From the NCBI RefSeq assembly GCF_045446075.1, contig NZ_JBJJBQ010000011.1, positions 1 through 64,000 of the forward strand: 64,000 bases of DNA. The letters run 5' to 3'. The notes under the pieces were generated by a model. The model worked only from the letters and a program-made list of their open reading frames with translations, searched no databases and had not been told where the DNA came from. Below, piece after piece: positions 1 to 8,324 of the stretch. Within the stretch, counting starts at the first letter, position 1, and every line of letters begins with the position of its first letter. A program made the translations under genes and the position numbers. The stretch is from Flavisericum labens. GTDB lineage: Bacteria > Bacteroidota > Bacteroidia > Flavobacteriales > Flavobacteriaceae.

Positions 1-85
1 CGTTTGATATACCCATCGTTTTCTGGTAATTCCATTACACTAAGGTTTTAGTGTATCGCTATTTCAGGACGGGACAATTTATTAA

Positions 86-119
86 AACAAAAAAAGCTGC
101 TAATAAGCAGCTTTTTTTT
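86..119 (-). terminator. Rho-independent terminator after the FKBP lipoprotein gene
   Basis: GCTGC (96-100) and GCAGC (107-111) form a stem around TAATAA, flanked by A and T runs on both sides. The hairpin lies directly after the stop codon at 121 on the minus strand and is symmetrical, so it could also terminate a gene arriving from the left edge. I see no gene in positions 1-85. Confidence 0.85.
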
Positions 120-120
120 G

Positions 121-1167
121 TTAATCGTTGCTGTTTCTCACAGTTATAGAATCGTCTAGGTAATCTCCCGTCCCATCGTTATTGGAATCTACAATCTTTG
201 CAGTCTTAATGGTTATTACCCCATCATTCTCTACCCGGCCTATTACAAACTCCATTTTTTCATCAAAAACAGGCTCTTCATCGCCTTGGTTAATCGTATA
301 AGTTTCAGTTTTTAGCTCATCTCTAGTAGGGATGCCATCTCCGTCGTCGTCTGTATCAGCATAGTTTGGAAGCCTATCATTATCGGTATCGTCATCGGCA
401 AGCCCTTCCGCAGTAATCAACTCTCCATTTTCATTTACATCTTCTAAATAAGAGGGAATACCGTCTCCATCATGGTCGTTTTGGTCAAAATTAATCAATT
501 CAAATTTAAAAACTAGCGGCGAATAGGAAGGGATTCCGATGTTAGACCCAGAAAAATAAGCCAACCCAGAAGGTAAAATCATTACCCCTAAACCACTGTT
601 AAAATAGTTTATTGTTCCGTCACCATTTTCAGTATAACTTTCAGCTGTATTAAATTCGGGAATTATTCTTGACCACCCTGGTATTAAACCTGTCAAATCC
701 AAGGGGTTATTATCTGGAACAAATTTAGAATCGAATACAGAATCATCCAATACTAGGCTTCCTTCATACAAAATCTGAACTGTATCTGCAAAACTTGGCG
801 ATTCATCTCCGCCACCTTTTCTAATTTCCAACTCGTAGTATTCATAGTCAATTTCTGCATAAGTTGTTGTTTTAGCTGCTCCAACGGCTTCTTCCATAGA
901 CGTGTAACCATCAGGGACAGTTTCATTTTCTCCAACTTCGACAATAACAATATCCTCAACACCAGAATCTGCATCCGCTATCAATTCGTCTAAATTAATA
1001 TAGTGACTTTTAAGATACTTACTTATGGAATCCATATCAGCATCCTGTTGCTCTGCCCGGTCTCTAATTTCAATTACAGGAACTTCTACACTATCATCAT
1101 CCTTTTTGCAGGACACAAATCCCAAAACCGCAAATACAACAAGTACACTAAATTTCTTTACATTCAT
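121..1167 (-). CDS. FKBP-type peptidyl-prolyl isomerase-like lipoprotein with C-terminal Asp-rich repeats
   Basis: 348 aa. The N-terminus is a lipoprotein signal with the lipobox ending GFVSC at about residue 20, so the protein is probably anchored in the envelope. Residues from about 105 to 230 fit an FKBP-type domain: YYELEIRKGGG, then DTVQILYEGSL, a LIPGW segment and a VFKFELINF end strand. Such proteins accelerate proline isomerisation during folding of exported proteins. Residues about 230-285 hold repeated DxDGDGIP and DTDDDGDGIP motifs like thrombospondin type 3 calcium-binding repeats, a common tail in Flavobacteriaceae. The gene is monocistronic with its own terminator. Isomerase activity is inferred from the fold and was not checked residue by residue. 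Confidence 0.8.
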   Translation of the reverse strand: MNVKKFSVLVVFAVLGFVSCKKDDDSVEVPVIEIRDRAEQQDADMDSISKYLKSHYINLDELIADADSGVEDIVIVEVGENETVPDGYTSMEEAVGAAKTTTYAEIDYEYYELEIRKGGGDESPSFADTVQILYEGSLVLDDSVFDSKFVPDNNPLDLTGLIPGWSRIIPEFNTAESYTENGDGTINYFNSGLGVMILPSGLAYFSGSNIGIPSYSPLVFKFELINFDQNDHDGDGIPSYLEDVNENGELITAEGLADDDTDNDRLPNYADTDDDGDGIPTRDELKTETYTINQGDEEPVFDEKMEFVIGRVENDGVITIKTAKIVDSNNDGTGDYLDDSITVRNSND

Positions 1168-1330
1168 TTTTTATCAATTTTTTTAAGAATACGTTCAAAA
1201 ACTCAAATTCATATTTTGCAACCCTTTTCAACAAAAAGAGTCTTTTATATTCCTTATTTTTGAGGCTGCAAGATACAATTTTAATGGCATCTTGCACAAA
1301 AACATTAACGTAGTTTTTATCAATAATTGT

Positions 1331-1702
1331 ATGCGTATAGACAAGTATTTATGGTGTATTAGATATTATAAAACAAGGAGTATTGCTACGACAGCATGCA
1401 AAAAGGGTCATGTAAAAGTAAATGGTGATGTAGCCAAACCCAGTAGGGAGGTTTACCCTCAAGATTGCATTGAATTGAGGAAAGACCAAATTAACTATCA
1501 GTTAAAGGTTAACGATATTCCAGATAGCCGTGTTGGTGCTAAACTGGTTGATATTTACAGAACAGATACTACACCAAAAGAACAATTTGAAACCCGTGAG
1601 CTTTTAAAATACTCGAAAGATTATTACCGAAAGAAAGGGACTGGCCGACCAACGAAAAAAGATAGGCGCGACATTGACGATTATACTAACGAAATTGAGT
1701 AA
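1331..1702 (+). CDS. S4-domain RNA-binding protein (Hsp15-like)
   Basis: The open frame runs from 1292, but the S4 fold starts at the internal Met at 1331 (MRIDKYLWCIRYYKTR), which I prefer; this gives 123 aa. The N-terminal 60 residues match the S4 RNA-binding domain: RIDKYLW, then TRS, CKKGHVKVNG and a PSREVYPQD segment. The C-terminus is basic (KKGTGRPTKKDRRDIDD), as in Hsp15-type proteins that bind stalled ribosomal 50S subunits. The next gene follows after 31 bp in the same direction. Upstream, TATTTTTG at 1255-1262 could be a -7 box, and an 8-bp inverted repeat TGCAAGAT/ATCTTGCA (1267-1296) lies in the leader. Confidence 0.85.
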   Translation: MRIDKYLWCIRYYKTRSIATTACKKGHVKVNGDVAKPSREVYPQDCIELRKDQINYQLKVNDIPDSRVGAKLVDIYRTDTTPKEQFETRELLKYSKDYYRKKGTGRPTKKDRRDIDDYTNEIE

Positions 1703-1733
1703 TTTTATACTTTAATTTATTTTTCAGAAGCAC

Positions 1734-2234
1734 ATGGCGGTTAACAACGTAATATTAAACCATACCGAAATCAATAACAAAATAAGACGAATTGCTTTTC
1801 AGATATACGAAAGTAACGTTAACGAAAAAGAAGTGATATTGGCCGGAATAGATAAAAATGGTTATATTTTTGCAAAAAAGCTAAAATCAGTACTCAAGAA
1901 AATTTCTGATATAGACGTGGTTCTTTGCAAAGTTAGTATGGACAAAAAAAATCCGTGGAAAGCCATTACGACCTCGGTGCCTCCGGAAGATTACACCAAC
2001 AAATCGCTCGTGCTTGTTGACGACGTTTTAAACTCTGGAACAGCTCTAATTTATGGTGTGAAACATTTTTTAAATGTACCACTGAAACAGTTTAAAACAG
2101 CTGTTTTAGTGAACAGAAATCATAAAAAATACCCAATAAAGGCAGATTTTAAAGGTATTTCGTTATCAACCTCGCTACATGAACATGTACAAGTTGTTTT
2201 AGAAGGTAAATCTTTTGAAGCCGTTTTAGAATAG
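1734..2234 (+). CDS. PyrR-like phosphoribosyltransferase family protein
   Basis: 166 aa, the length of a type I phosphoribosyltransferase. The PRPP-binding signature is clear: VDDVLNSGTA at residues 95-104, after a hydrophobic LVL strand. An upstream GIDKNGYIFAKKL segment is like the PPi loop region of this family. PyrR-type proteins can act as uracil phosphoribosyltransferases or pyrimidine regulators, but the substrate cannot be read from sequence. It follows the S4 gene after 31 bp and may share its transcript. Its 3' end overlaps the convergent shikimate kinase gene by 9 bp. Confidence 0.8.
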   Translation: MAVNNVILNHTEINNKIRRIAFQIYESNVNEKEVILAGIDKNGYIFAKKLKSVLKKISDIDVVLCKVSMDKKNPWKAITTSVPPEDYTNKSLVLVDDVLNSGTALIYGVKHFLNVPLKQFKTAVLVNRNHKKYPIKADFKGISLSTSLHEHVQVVLEGKSFEAVLE

Positions 2235-2747
2235 TCTTAAAACAATATCTTCCATAACCTCATCTTTTGTTTTACCGTCGATGCTTACATGCAACTCTGC
2301 TTCATTATAAAAAGGCAAACGCTCAAACAAATGCTTACCAATAAATTCGGTCATTTCCTCTAAAGATTCTATATGGGAAATTAAAGGGCGTTTGGCTTTC
2401 TTTGTCATTAATTTATTTGCCAAAGTCGACAAAGAAGCCTTTAAATAAATACTGGTCACATTATCTGACTGTAGAATAAGCTCCATATTACCACTATAAC
2501 AAGGTGTTCCTCCTCCAACGGCTAGAATCGTTTTTTCTTTATTCTGAAGCAATCCCTTTAAATACAAAGCTTCTTGCTTACGAAAATAGACCTCCCCTTT
2601 TTTCTTGAAAATTTTACTAACCGACATTGATTCCTTTTCTTCAATAAAATCATCAAGGTCAACAAAATCATAATTCAATTTGTCGGCTAATTTTTTTCCT
2701 ATTGATGACTTTCCAGAAGCCATATATCCAATTAATACAATGGTCAT
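2226..2747 (-). CDS. aroK: Shikimate kinase
   Basis: 173 aa, the usual length. It phosphorylates shikimate with ATP in the chorismate (aromatic amino acid) pathway, in the cytoplasm. Visible motifs are the P-loop GYMASGKSS (residues 7-15), the metal and shikimate-binding D30-L-D-D33 region, R56 in YFRKQE, the GGG loop at 78-80, the lid arginine in KAKRP (R120), and the distal FERLPFY. All catalytic positions appear intact. It overlaps the convergent phosphoribosyltransferase gene by 9 bp at the 3' ends. Confidence 0.95.
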   Translation of the reverse strand: MTIVLIGYMASGKSSIGKKLADKLNYDFVDLDDFIEEKESMSVSKIFKKKGEVYFRKQEALYLKGLLQNKEKTILAVGGGTPCYSGNMELILQSDNVTSIYLKASLSTLANKLMTKKAKRPLISHIESLEEMTEFIGKHLFERLPFYNEAELHVSIDGKTKDEVMEDIVLRLF

Positions 2748-2823
2748 TTTTCTGTTAAATATTGATTATTAAAAACATATATATTTGCAAGGCAAAAAAA
2801 CGAAAATTTATTCGAAAAAAGGC

Positions 2824-2853
2824 TTGTTTAATTAAAAATAGGTTTTATATTTG
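2824..2853 (+). promoter_or_regulatory. Bacteroidota-type promoter of tRNA-Lys
   Basis: TTG at 2824-2826 is followed after exactly 19 bases by TATATTTG (2846-2853), matching the Bacteroidota consensus TTG-N19-TANNTTTG. The tRNA begins about 40 bases downstream. Confidence 0.75.
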
Positions 2854-2893
2854 CACCCGCAAACGGCACTGCAATGGTGTTAACGCGATAAAA

Positions 2894-2966
2894 GACCGGG
2901 TAGCTCAGTTGGTAGAGCATCTCCCTTTTAAGGAGAGGGTCCTGGGTTCGAGCCCCAGCCCGGTCA
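2894..2966 (+). tRNA. tRNA-Lys (anticodon TTT)
   Basis: A 73-nt cloverleaf. The acceptor arm GACCGGG (2894-2900) pairs with CCCGGTC (2959-2965), with A as discriminator base. The anticodon stem CTCCC/GGGAG encloses a loop with TTT, and the T arm holds GGTTCGAGCC. No 3' CCA is encoded. The integrase gene lies 235 bp downstream, so the 3' half is the likely chromosomal attachment site of the element. Confidence 0.95.
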
Positions 2967-2970
2967 CTAG
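2940..2970 (+). other. Candidate attachment site (tRNA-Lys 3' end / element boundary)
   Basis: The 3' part of the tRNA-Lys gene directly precedes a tyrosine integrase and conjugation genes. Integrases of this kind commonly use the 3' end of a tRNA as att core. I found no second copy of this 3' segment in the window, so the other end of the element should lie beyond 64000. The exact core is inferred, not seen. Confidence 0.5.
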
Positions 2971-2989
2971 AATCTCTTCAAGATTATTC

Positions 2990-3023
2990 AAAAAGCCTGA
3001 AACCTAATGTTTTCGGGCTTTTT
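2990..3023 (+). terminator. Terminator downstream of tRNA-Lys
   Basis: AAAAAGCCTGAAA and TTTTCGGGCTTTTT form a long stem with a short loop and end in a T run. It lies 24 bases after the tRNA. Confidence 0.75.
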
Positions 3024-3067
3024 CATTTTATCTACTTTCAATTGATATCAATTATAAGCATTTAATA

Positions 3068-3113
3068 GGTGCGTTATTCGGTGCGTGTTTTTGTTTTAAA
3101 GAAACACGCACCG
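3068..3113. repeat. Perfect 12-bp inverted repeat plus direct repeat between tRNA and integrase
   Basis: CGGTGCGTGTTT (3079-3090) and AAACACGCACCG (3102-3113) are exact inverted copies around an 11-base spacer. GGTGCGT also occurs at 3068-3074 as a direct copy of 3080-3086. No T run follows the right arm, so it is not a standard terminator. Its position between the presumed att core and the integrase start fits arm-type integrase sites or a directionality-factor site (inference). Confidence 0.6.
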
Positions 3114-3201
3114 ATTATAGGTTAAAATACTGATTTTTAATATTTTATAATTTGAATTTAAACAAGAAAATTGTAACTTAATAACGTAAATAAACCCAAT
3201 T

Positions 3202-4440
3202 ATGAATGATAGATTTTCAATTTTATTTTTTCCAAAGGGAGATACTCTAAATAAGGATGGAAAAACTTCTATTTACCTTAGAATAACAGTAAATGGTAAA
3301 CGATGTGAAATAAGTATAAAACGAAAAATTGACCCTAAAAAATGGAATTCAATTTCTGGAAAACTAAATGGGAATAACGAAGAAGCTTATCAGCTAAATA
3401 AATATATAAACTCCATTAGTTCTAAGCTTTATAAAATTCAAGAAAAATTTATTATTGAAGATAAACCTTTTACGGCTTTAATGATTAAAAACAGGTTTCT
3501 TAATAAAGATGATACAAGGCAAACTCTTTTGCAAATTTTCGATGAACATAATAATCAAATAGAAAAATTAGTTGGGAACAGTTATTCTTCAGGATGCTAT
3601 AAACGGTATGTTAGAACGAGTAAACATTTAAAAAGTTACATCCAAAAAGAATATAGTATGGATGACATCTTTGTTCAAGAAGTAGATTTAAAATTCCTTA
3701 ATGGATTTGAGCATTATTTAAAAGTAAAAGATATTGGTAATCAAAACACAATTACTAAATATTTAACAAATTTAAAGAAGATTATACGAATTGCTTATGC
3801 TAATGATTGGATTAGTAAAGACCCTTTTTTTCATTGGAAAGCAAAATGGAAAGCCGTCGAACGTGATTTTTTAAGTCAATCTGATATTCAAAAAATGATT
3901 AAAAAGAAACTCACGGTTCCTCGTTTAGATTTAGTTAGAGACATTTTCATTTTCTGTTGCTTTTCGGGTTTAGCATATGTAGATGTAAAAAAACTTTCTA
4001 AAAATGATATAGTTATTGGCATTGATGGAGAGCGTTGGATAAAAACAAAGAGGGCTAAAACAGATACTCGAAGTAATATCCCGATTTTACCAACAGCTGA
4101 TGCTATCTTAAAAAAATATGATGAGCATCCAGATATTATAAATAGTGATAAAGTTTTGCCTGTTTTAAGCAATCAAAAAATGAATGCTTATTTAAAGGAA
4201 ATAGCTGACTTATGTGGAATCAATAAAAATCTAACCTTTCATTTGGCGCGTCATACATTTGCTACTACGGTTACACTTACCAATGGTGTACCTATTGAGT
4301 CAGTAAGTAAAATGCTAGGTCACAAATCTTTAAAAACGACCCAGCATTATGCTAAAATATTAGATAGGAAAGTAAGTGATGATATGAAAATATTGAGGAA
4401 TAAATTTCAAATTGAGAAAGATGTTAATGATGCCGTCTAG
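3202..4440 (+). CDS. Tyrosine recombinase / ICE integrase
   Basis: 412 aa. It would catalyse site-specific integration and excision of the element at tRNA-Lys. An N-terminal arm-binding region (1-95) and a SAM-like core-binding domain (about 105-215) precede the catalytic domain (about 222-395). Visible catalytic residues are K in TKRAKT (about 285), H347-L-A-R350, H374 in LGHKS and the nucleophile Y383 in QHYAK. The usual first arginine (TGLR) is replaced: the motif reads FSGLAYVDV, with Ala258 at that place, a feature shared with IntDOT-type Bacteroidota integrases. The stop codon lies one base from the end of the convergent traN gene. Confidence 0.93.
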   Translation: MNDRFSILFFPKGDTLNKDGKTSIYLRITVNGKRCEISIKRKIDPKKWNSISGKLNGNNEEAYQLNKYINSISSKLYKIQEKFIIEDKPFTALMIKNRFLNKDDTRQTLLQIFDEHNNQIEKLVGNSYSSGCYKRYVRTSKHLKSYIQKEYSMDDIFVQEVDLKFLNGFEHYLKVKDIGNQNTITKYLTNLKKIIRIAYANDWISKDPFFHWKAKWKAVERDFLSQSDIQKMIKKKLTVPRLDLVRDIFIFCCFSGLAYVDVKKLSKNDIVIGIDGERWIKTKRAKTDTRSNIPILPTADAILKKYDEHPDIINSDKVLPVLSNQKMNAYLKEIADLCGINKNLTFHLARHTFATTVTLTNGVPIESVSKMLGHKSLKTTQHYAKILDRKVSDDMKILRNKFQIEKDVNDAV

Positions 4441-4441
4441 C

Positions 4442-5242
4442 TTACAATTTTGTTTTTAAAGCTAGACTCCTGCTCCCCTTCAATTCTTGCAATTCAATTT
4501 CCAATTTCTCATTATCCACTAATACAAACTTGGGTAGCACATAAACAAATCGAATTGATTTCCCTTCAAGAACAACTTCTGTTAATTTATATTTATCCAA
4601 TATTTCTATAGAAAGTTTTTGATAAGAAGCCTTGCGCTTCTTATTCCCATTTGTTCTATAAACGTTCAGATAATCGATTTCAAAATCAATTCCAGAATTG
4701 TTCTTAATTTCAATCACCAAATACACTTCTTCTTTATGGTGTGTTGTTGAGAGCAGCTTCAATGCTATTCCTTCTTTCCTTTTAACGGCAATTCGTTTAT
4801 GCTTTGCTTGCATCAAATGACTACAAAACTTCATGTAATAACTATTCTTGGTTTCAGTCAAATTAGTGTTACTAGTTTTAACAAGCGGAGTTTTTAGTAT
4901 AGGCTTCTCGTTTCCAATACTTTCAGTCTGTTGTATGAAATAGTTCAACTTTGAAATTGAATCCGCATACTTTAAAATATAAGAATACACTTTCCCATCA
5001 TTAGTTATAATCAGCAAATTGCTTTCAGTTCCTGGAGTCGCTTGAAGCAATCCAAAGTGTTGTTCTTTTTCCCTGTTATAAGTAAATACATAGTGCTCGG
5101 AACCTGTTATTCCCTGTCTTATAGGCTTTGGAAAAAACATAGCAACATGCTTTTTATCATTGGCATAAATAGTATCTAATGTTTGTTGAGCAATTAATGC
5201 ATCAGAAAAAATAAGACAAAAGGTGATTATTAAGATTTTCAT
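4442..5242 (-). CDS. traN: Conjugative transposon protein TraN (DUF4138)
   Basis: 266 aa with an N-terminal signal sequence (residues 1-18, ending ALIAQQ). It resembles TraN of Bacteroidota conjugative transposons, a periplasmic or outer-membrane part of the type IV transfer channel with a role like VirB9. Supporting segments are GSEHYVFTYNRE, an LLIITNDGKVYSY strand and a C-terminal beta-rich region (VLEGKSIRFVYVLPKF). It is the last gene of the tra operon, 19 bp after traM, and ends next to the integrase stop codon. The family call rests on order and overall pattern; no catalytic motif is expected. Confidence 0.8.
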   Translation of the reverse strand: MKILIITFCLIFSDALIAQQTLDTIYANDKKHVAMFFPKPIRQGITGSEHYVFTYNREKEQHFGLLQATPGTESNLLIITNDGKVYSYILKYADSISKLNYFIQQTESIGNEKPILKTPLVKTSNTNLTETKNSYYMKFCSHLMQAKHKRIAVKRKEGIALKLLSTTHHKEEVYLVIEIKNNSGIDFEIDYLNVYRTNGNKKRKASYQKLSIEILDKYKLTEVVLEGKSIRFVYVLPKFVLVDNEKLEIELQELKGSRSLALKTKL

Positions 5243-5261
5243 AATAAATTGTTTAATGCCG

Positions 5262-6206
5262 TTAATCGGCTTTTAAAATAAGTTTGTAATTATTAGCAAT
5301 AGTCACTTTAATGGTTCTATTGTTCCTCTGAAATATTTTTTTGATACCACCAACCTGGGGAACTCCAGCAATGTTCACATCTTGAACGATGTCATCTATG
5401 ACTTCCTGTGAGGCTTCAGCTCGAAAGCTATTCTCAACATAAATACCTTCACTGCCGTCTTGTAAATCATAGGCCTTTAATTTGACCGGGTAGTGATTAA
5501 TATGCTCAATCTCAATCATGGCTCTGTTTGGTTGAAAACTAATAAACCCATACACCAGGGAGTTTTTAGGAACAAGAATATTATTAATTAAGGCGTCTTG
5601 AACTAAACGCATCTGCAGACGATAATGGGTTTTTACCGTCTGAGTTCCATTTACACAAACATAAATATGGTTATCGGTTTTTAAACCATGTTGCTTTTCT
5701 AACTGTAATGGTTTTGAAGCAAAAAAGAGTTGATGATTTAATGCCAATTCTTGGGATTCAATTTGGTTTTCCTTTTCAAGGATTATATCCAATGTTTTTT
5801 CTTTGTTATCAGATGGCTTAGACTCAACTATAGATTCTTTCTCATAATAATAATCTCCCTCATCATCAATAGCATTGATAAATCGGATATCGTTATAAAT
5901 ACTATCGACAATGCGCATCTTTTCCTTTTCTAGAAAGTCAGGATCATAAACTCCTGTAGAGTCTAACAAACGTTCATCATAAATACTTGGAGCATTACTT
6001 TGTCTGACTTCCTTTAAATCATTAATGGCGTCTAATTTGGAATTATAGGATTTCTGGTAGTCTTCAAGTTCCGGGATTGGTATTTGATTGTTTTCAATTT
6101 CTGGTGTTTCATCTCCGCCCATTAGTATTGTTGCATAGAAGCCTATAAAAAGCACGACACATAAAATAACTGATGCAAAAACGATTTTATTCTTTTCTAT
6201 TTTCAT
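5262..6206 (-). CDS. traM: Conjugative transposon protein TraM
   Basis: 314 aa. One membrane segment lies near the N-terminus (residues about 8-30, KIVFASVILCVVLFIGFYAT). A long charged, poorly conserved linker follows, then a C-terminal globular region from about 150 with LVQDALINNILVPKNSLVYG and AGVPQVGGIKKIF. This matches TraM, the VirB10-like inner-to-outer membrane spanner. It lies 5 bp downstream of traK; the usual traL is not present between them. Confidence 0.85.
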   Translation of the reverse strand: MKIEKNKIVFASVILCVVLFIGFYATILMGGDETPEIENNQIPIPELEDYQKSYNSKLDAINDLKEVRQSNAPSIYDERLLDSTGVYDPDFLEKEKMRIVDSIYNDIRFINAIDDEGDYYYEKESIVESKPSDNKEKTLDIILEKENQIESQELALNHQLFFASKPLQLEKQHGLKTDNHIYVCVNGTQTVKTHYRLQMRLVQDALINNILVPKNSLVYGFISFQPNRAMIEIEHINHYPVKLKAYDLQDGSEGIYVENSFRAEASQEVIDDIVQDVNIAGVPQVGGIKKIFQRNNRTIKVTIANNYKLILKAD

Positions 6207-6211
6207 AATTA

Positions 6212-6853
6212 TTATTGTCCGTTAGGGACTTTTTTTAAGGTGTTTTCAAAAAAATTGGTGATTAATAATCCGTGAGTATTATTAGGAAAGTTTCTATCAA
6301 CATGAATAAGATTACCAGTTGTTATCAATTCATAGCTATCGGTAATGGACCCGCGATTAATTTCAAAACGGGTTTTAGTCTCGAATACATAGGGCTCACT
6401 ATGTAGATTGACCTTAGATTCTATACTAATGACTTTCTGCACCAAAGAATACTGCAGCAAGCGATTATAAACACCGTCAGCTTTTTTCTGTCGGTATAAG
6501 GCATCTACCGAACTATTTCCCAACCACAGTGCTTTTTCTAAATGCTTCTCATAATTACTGGCATCGATATGATAGAAATAGGTGTGAAAGAGTTCTAAGT
6601 GCGCTAACGCTTCTACTTCCAGGTTTTCGATTTGTGATACTAGTTTTAATGGAATCACACTACCATCTGTATTGACTACAAAGGCACTACCAATAGTTTC
6701 TTTATGCAGCTTGATTACAAATAAGACAGAAGAAATACAGGTCAGCGTAGTACCAATTATCAAGGCCAAAATAATAAAGCGATTTAGCTTCAGTACGTTG
6801 TAAATATTTTTATAAGGTGTTTTCATATGGATATTTTCATTGTTTTGTTTCAA
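6212..6853 (-). CDS. traK: Conjugative transposon protein TraK
   Basis: 213 aa. A single membrane helix at about residues 28-50 (FIILALIIGTTLTCISSVLF) is followed by a periplasmic domain that includes YHIDASNYEKHLEKALWLGN and a C-terminal beta region. This is the TraK/VirB8-like scaffold of the transfer machine. It lies 21 bp after traJ in the same transcript. In-frame methionines at residues 1 and 10 are both possible starts. Confidence 0.87.
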   Translation of the reverse strand: MKQNNENIHMKTPYKNIYNVLKLNRFIILALIIGTTLTCISSVLFVIKLHKETIGSAFVVNTDGSVIPLKLVSQIENLEVEALAHLELFHTYFYHIDASNYEKHLEKALWLGNSSVDALYRQKKADGVYNRLLQYSLVQKVISIESKVNLHSEPYVFETKTRFEINRGSITDSYELITTGNLIHVDRNFPNNTHGLLITNFFENTLKKVPNGQ

Positions 6854-6874
6854 GTATCAATTGCCTAATCAGCC

Positions 6875-7714
6875 TTAGGCTGTGAATAGTTTAAAGACGA
6901 AGGAGGTTGCTTTTCGATATAGTTTGAATTTTAATAAGACGATAAACCCTATAGATCCGAATTGAATTAAGGGTGCAAAAAAGTTGCTTCCCCAGTCTGT
7001 TCCAAATAGATTACTCCAGAAATTAGTATTGATCTCTGTATAAAGATTATTTACAAAGACATTCACCAGAAAAAAAGCAGGCACCAACATATATACCCCT
7101 GCATATAACTTAAAAAAGTTGTATGCCAGTGTTCTAAACTTTTCAAATACAGCCAGACTAATAACAAACGGAAAAAAGGCTTGCATAATCCCCAGCAAGA
7201 AGAAACGTTCCGCTAGAAACAGAGGATAAATAAACAAATCCAGCAGCCATAGAAATATACCCATGATAAAGGCCACTATTTTTAGTCCGTATAGTGGTGT
7301 TACCAAAGCTTCATAGAGCATAGCCATCGCTTTTTTGGCGGCTTCCAATGCGCCCACATCCTGTTCGATATCAATATCTTGCATCTGTAATGGGAGGAGC
7401 GCAGGAGCCGTATCTCGGTATTGACTCTCGATAGCGACCAAAATGGAATCAAATACATCCAATACTTGTGTGGAAAAAATCACCAGAATGACTACTGCAA
7501 AATTCTTTGCTAATTCTGATGGGGTCAAGCCCCAGGTATATCCTTCATTATTAGCTACGCCTTCATTGTATTTTTTTAGAATATTGATCAGAAAGAACAG
7601 TATAGCCAATGTTTTCATCCCAGTAATGGTGTACTGTGAAAAATCACTGTTTTTAATGGTCTGAAAAACAGTATCCACATATTCTAACCCAATGCCTAAA
7701 AAAATACCTGACAT
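6875..7714 (-). CDS. traJ: Conjugative transposon protein TraJ (polytopic membrane)
   Basis: 279 aa with several hydrophobic segments (about residues 30-48, 70-90, 140-165, 172-190, 205-222, 245-265). It contains the TraJ pattern PSELAKNFAVVILVIFSTQ and a C-terminal FGSIGFIVLLKFKLYRKA. It corresponds to the VirB6-like inner-membrane channel component. It starts at the last base of the traI stop codon, indicating translational coupling. Confidence 0.87.
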   Translation of the reverse strand: MSGIFLGIGLEYVDTVFQTIKNSDFSQYTITGMKTLAILFFLINILKKYNEGVANNEGYTWGLTPSELAKNFAVVILVIFSTQVLDVFDSILVAIESQYRDTAPALLPLQMQDIDIEQDVGALEAAKKAMAMLYEALVTPLYGLKIVAFIMGIFLWLLDLFIYPLFLAERFFLLGIMQAFFPFVISLAVFEKFRTLAYNFFKLYAGVYMLVPAFFLVNVFVNNLYTEINTNFWSNLFGTDWGSNFFAPLIQFGSIGFIVLLKFKLYRKATSFVFKLFTA

Positions 7715-8295
7715 TAATAATTGGTTTCTCGGTTATTGATTTTATACTGCATTTCTCTAAATGCTATAATCTCTCTGTAGCGTCTAGTCTTTGCTTCAAT
7801 TTCTGCCACCATTTCTTTGGACTGGACTTCCATTCTCTTTAAAACTTCAGCGCGTTCTGCATCCGTCATTTTTAGATTATTACTGGAAAGAATTTGATCG
7901 ATATATTCCAGCCCTTCCAAAGAGTTTTCTATGATATCTGTGAAAGATTCTGAAACCCTATTAACTTCATCTGATTTGATGTAAGGTGAATTTAAAATCT
8001 CCCGCAGATCATCCTGAACTATATTAAACAGGCGCTGGTTATTTTTTGCCAATTCTCGGACTGCTTTTAGTTGTTTAATGACACTATTGACTTTCTCAAT
8101 ATTCTCCTTTTGTTGTTTGAGAAATTGAACGGTCTTTAATAGTTGTGAGGTTTGTTTTGCTGATTCTACCAATGATTTCGTGAAACTGATAAAGTTCGTG
8201 TTGTCATAAACAGGCATCCCCTGGCCCGTAGCACGGGCAGGCAATAAAATGACTAGAGTCAGTGCTAATACTAGAGTTTTGATTTTGTGCTTCAT
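7714..8295 (-). CDS. traI: Conjugative transposon protein TraI (VirB5-like, DUF4141)
   Basis: 193 aa with a signal peptide ending near ARATGQ (residue 25). The mature part is almost entirely alpha-helical and Lys/Glu-rich (FLKQQKENIEKVNSVIKQL, RMEVQSKEMVAEIEAKTRRY), as in the periplasmic, pilus-associated TraI/VirB5-like proteins of Bacteroidota elements. It lies 29 bp after traG and overlaps traJ by one base. It is not the relaxase-helicase called TraI in F plasmids. Confidence 0.75.
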   Translation of the reverse strand: MKHKIKTLVLALTLVILLPARATGQGMPVYDNTNFISFTKSLVESAKQTSQLLKTVQFLKQQKENIEKVNSVIKQLKAVRELAKNNQRLFNIVQDDLREILNSPYIKSDEVNRVSESFTDIIENSLEGLEYIDQILSSNNLKMTDAERAEVLKRMEVQSKEMVAEIEAKTRRYREIIAFREMQYKINNRETNY

Positions 8296-8324
8296 TTTAA
8301 TTGTTTTTAAAGGTTAATATTAAA

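Noticed and set aside
2226..2234. Possible annotation error from overlapping gene ends
   Set aside because: Both genes are well supported to their last codons; a 9-bp convergent overlap is acceptable.
2762..3007. 81-aa plus-strand open frame
   Set aside because: It runs across the tRNA-Lys gene and its promoter; the coding potential is an accident of the tRNA sequence.
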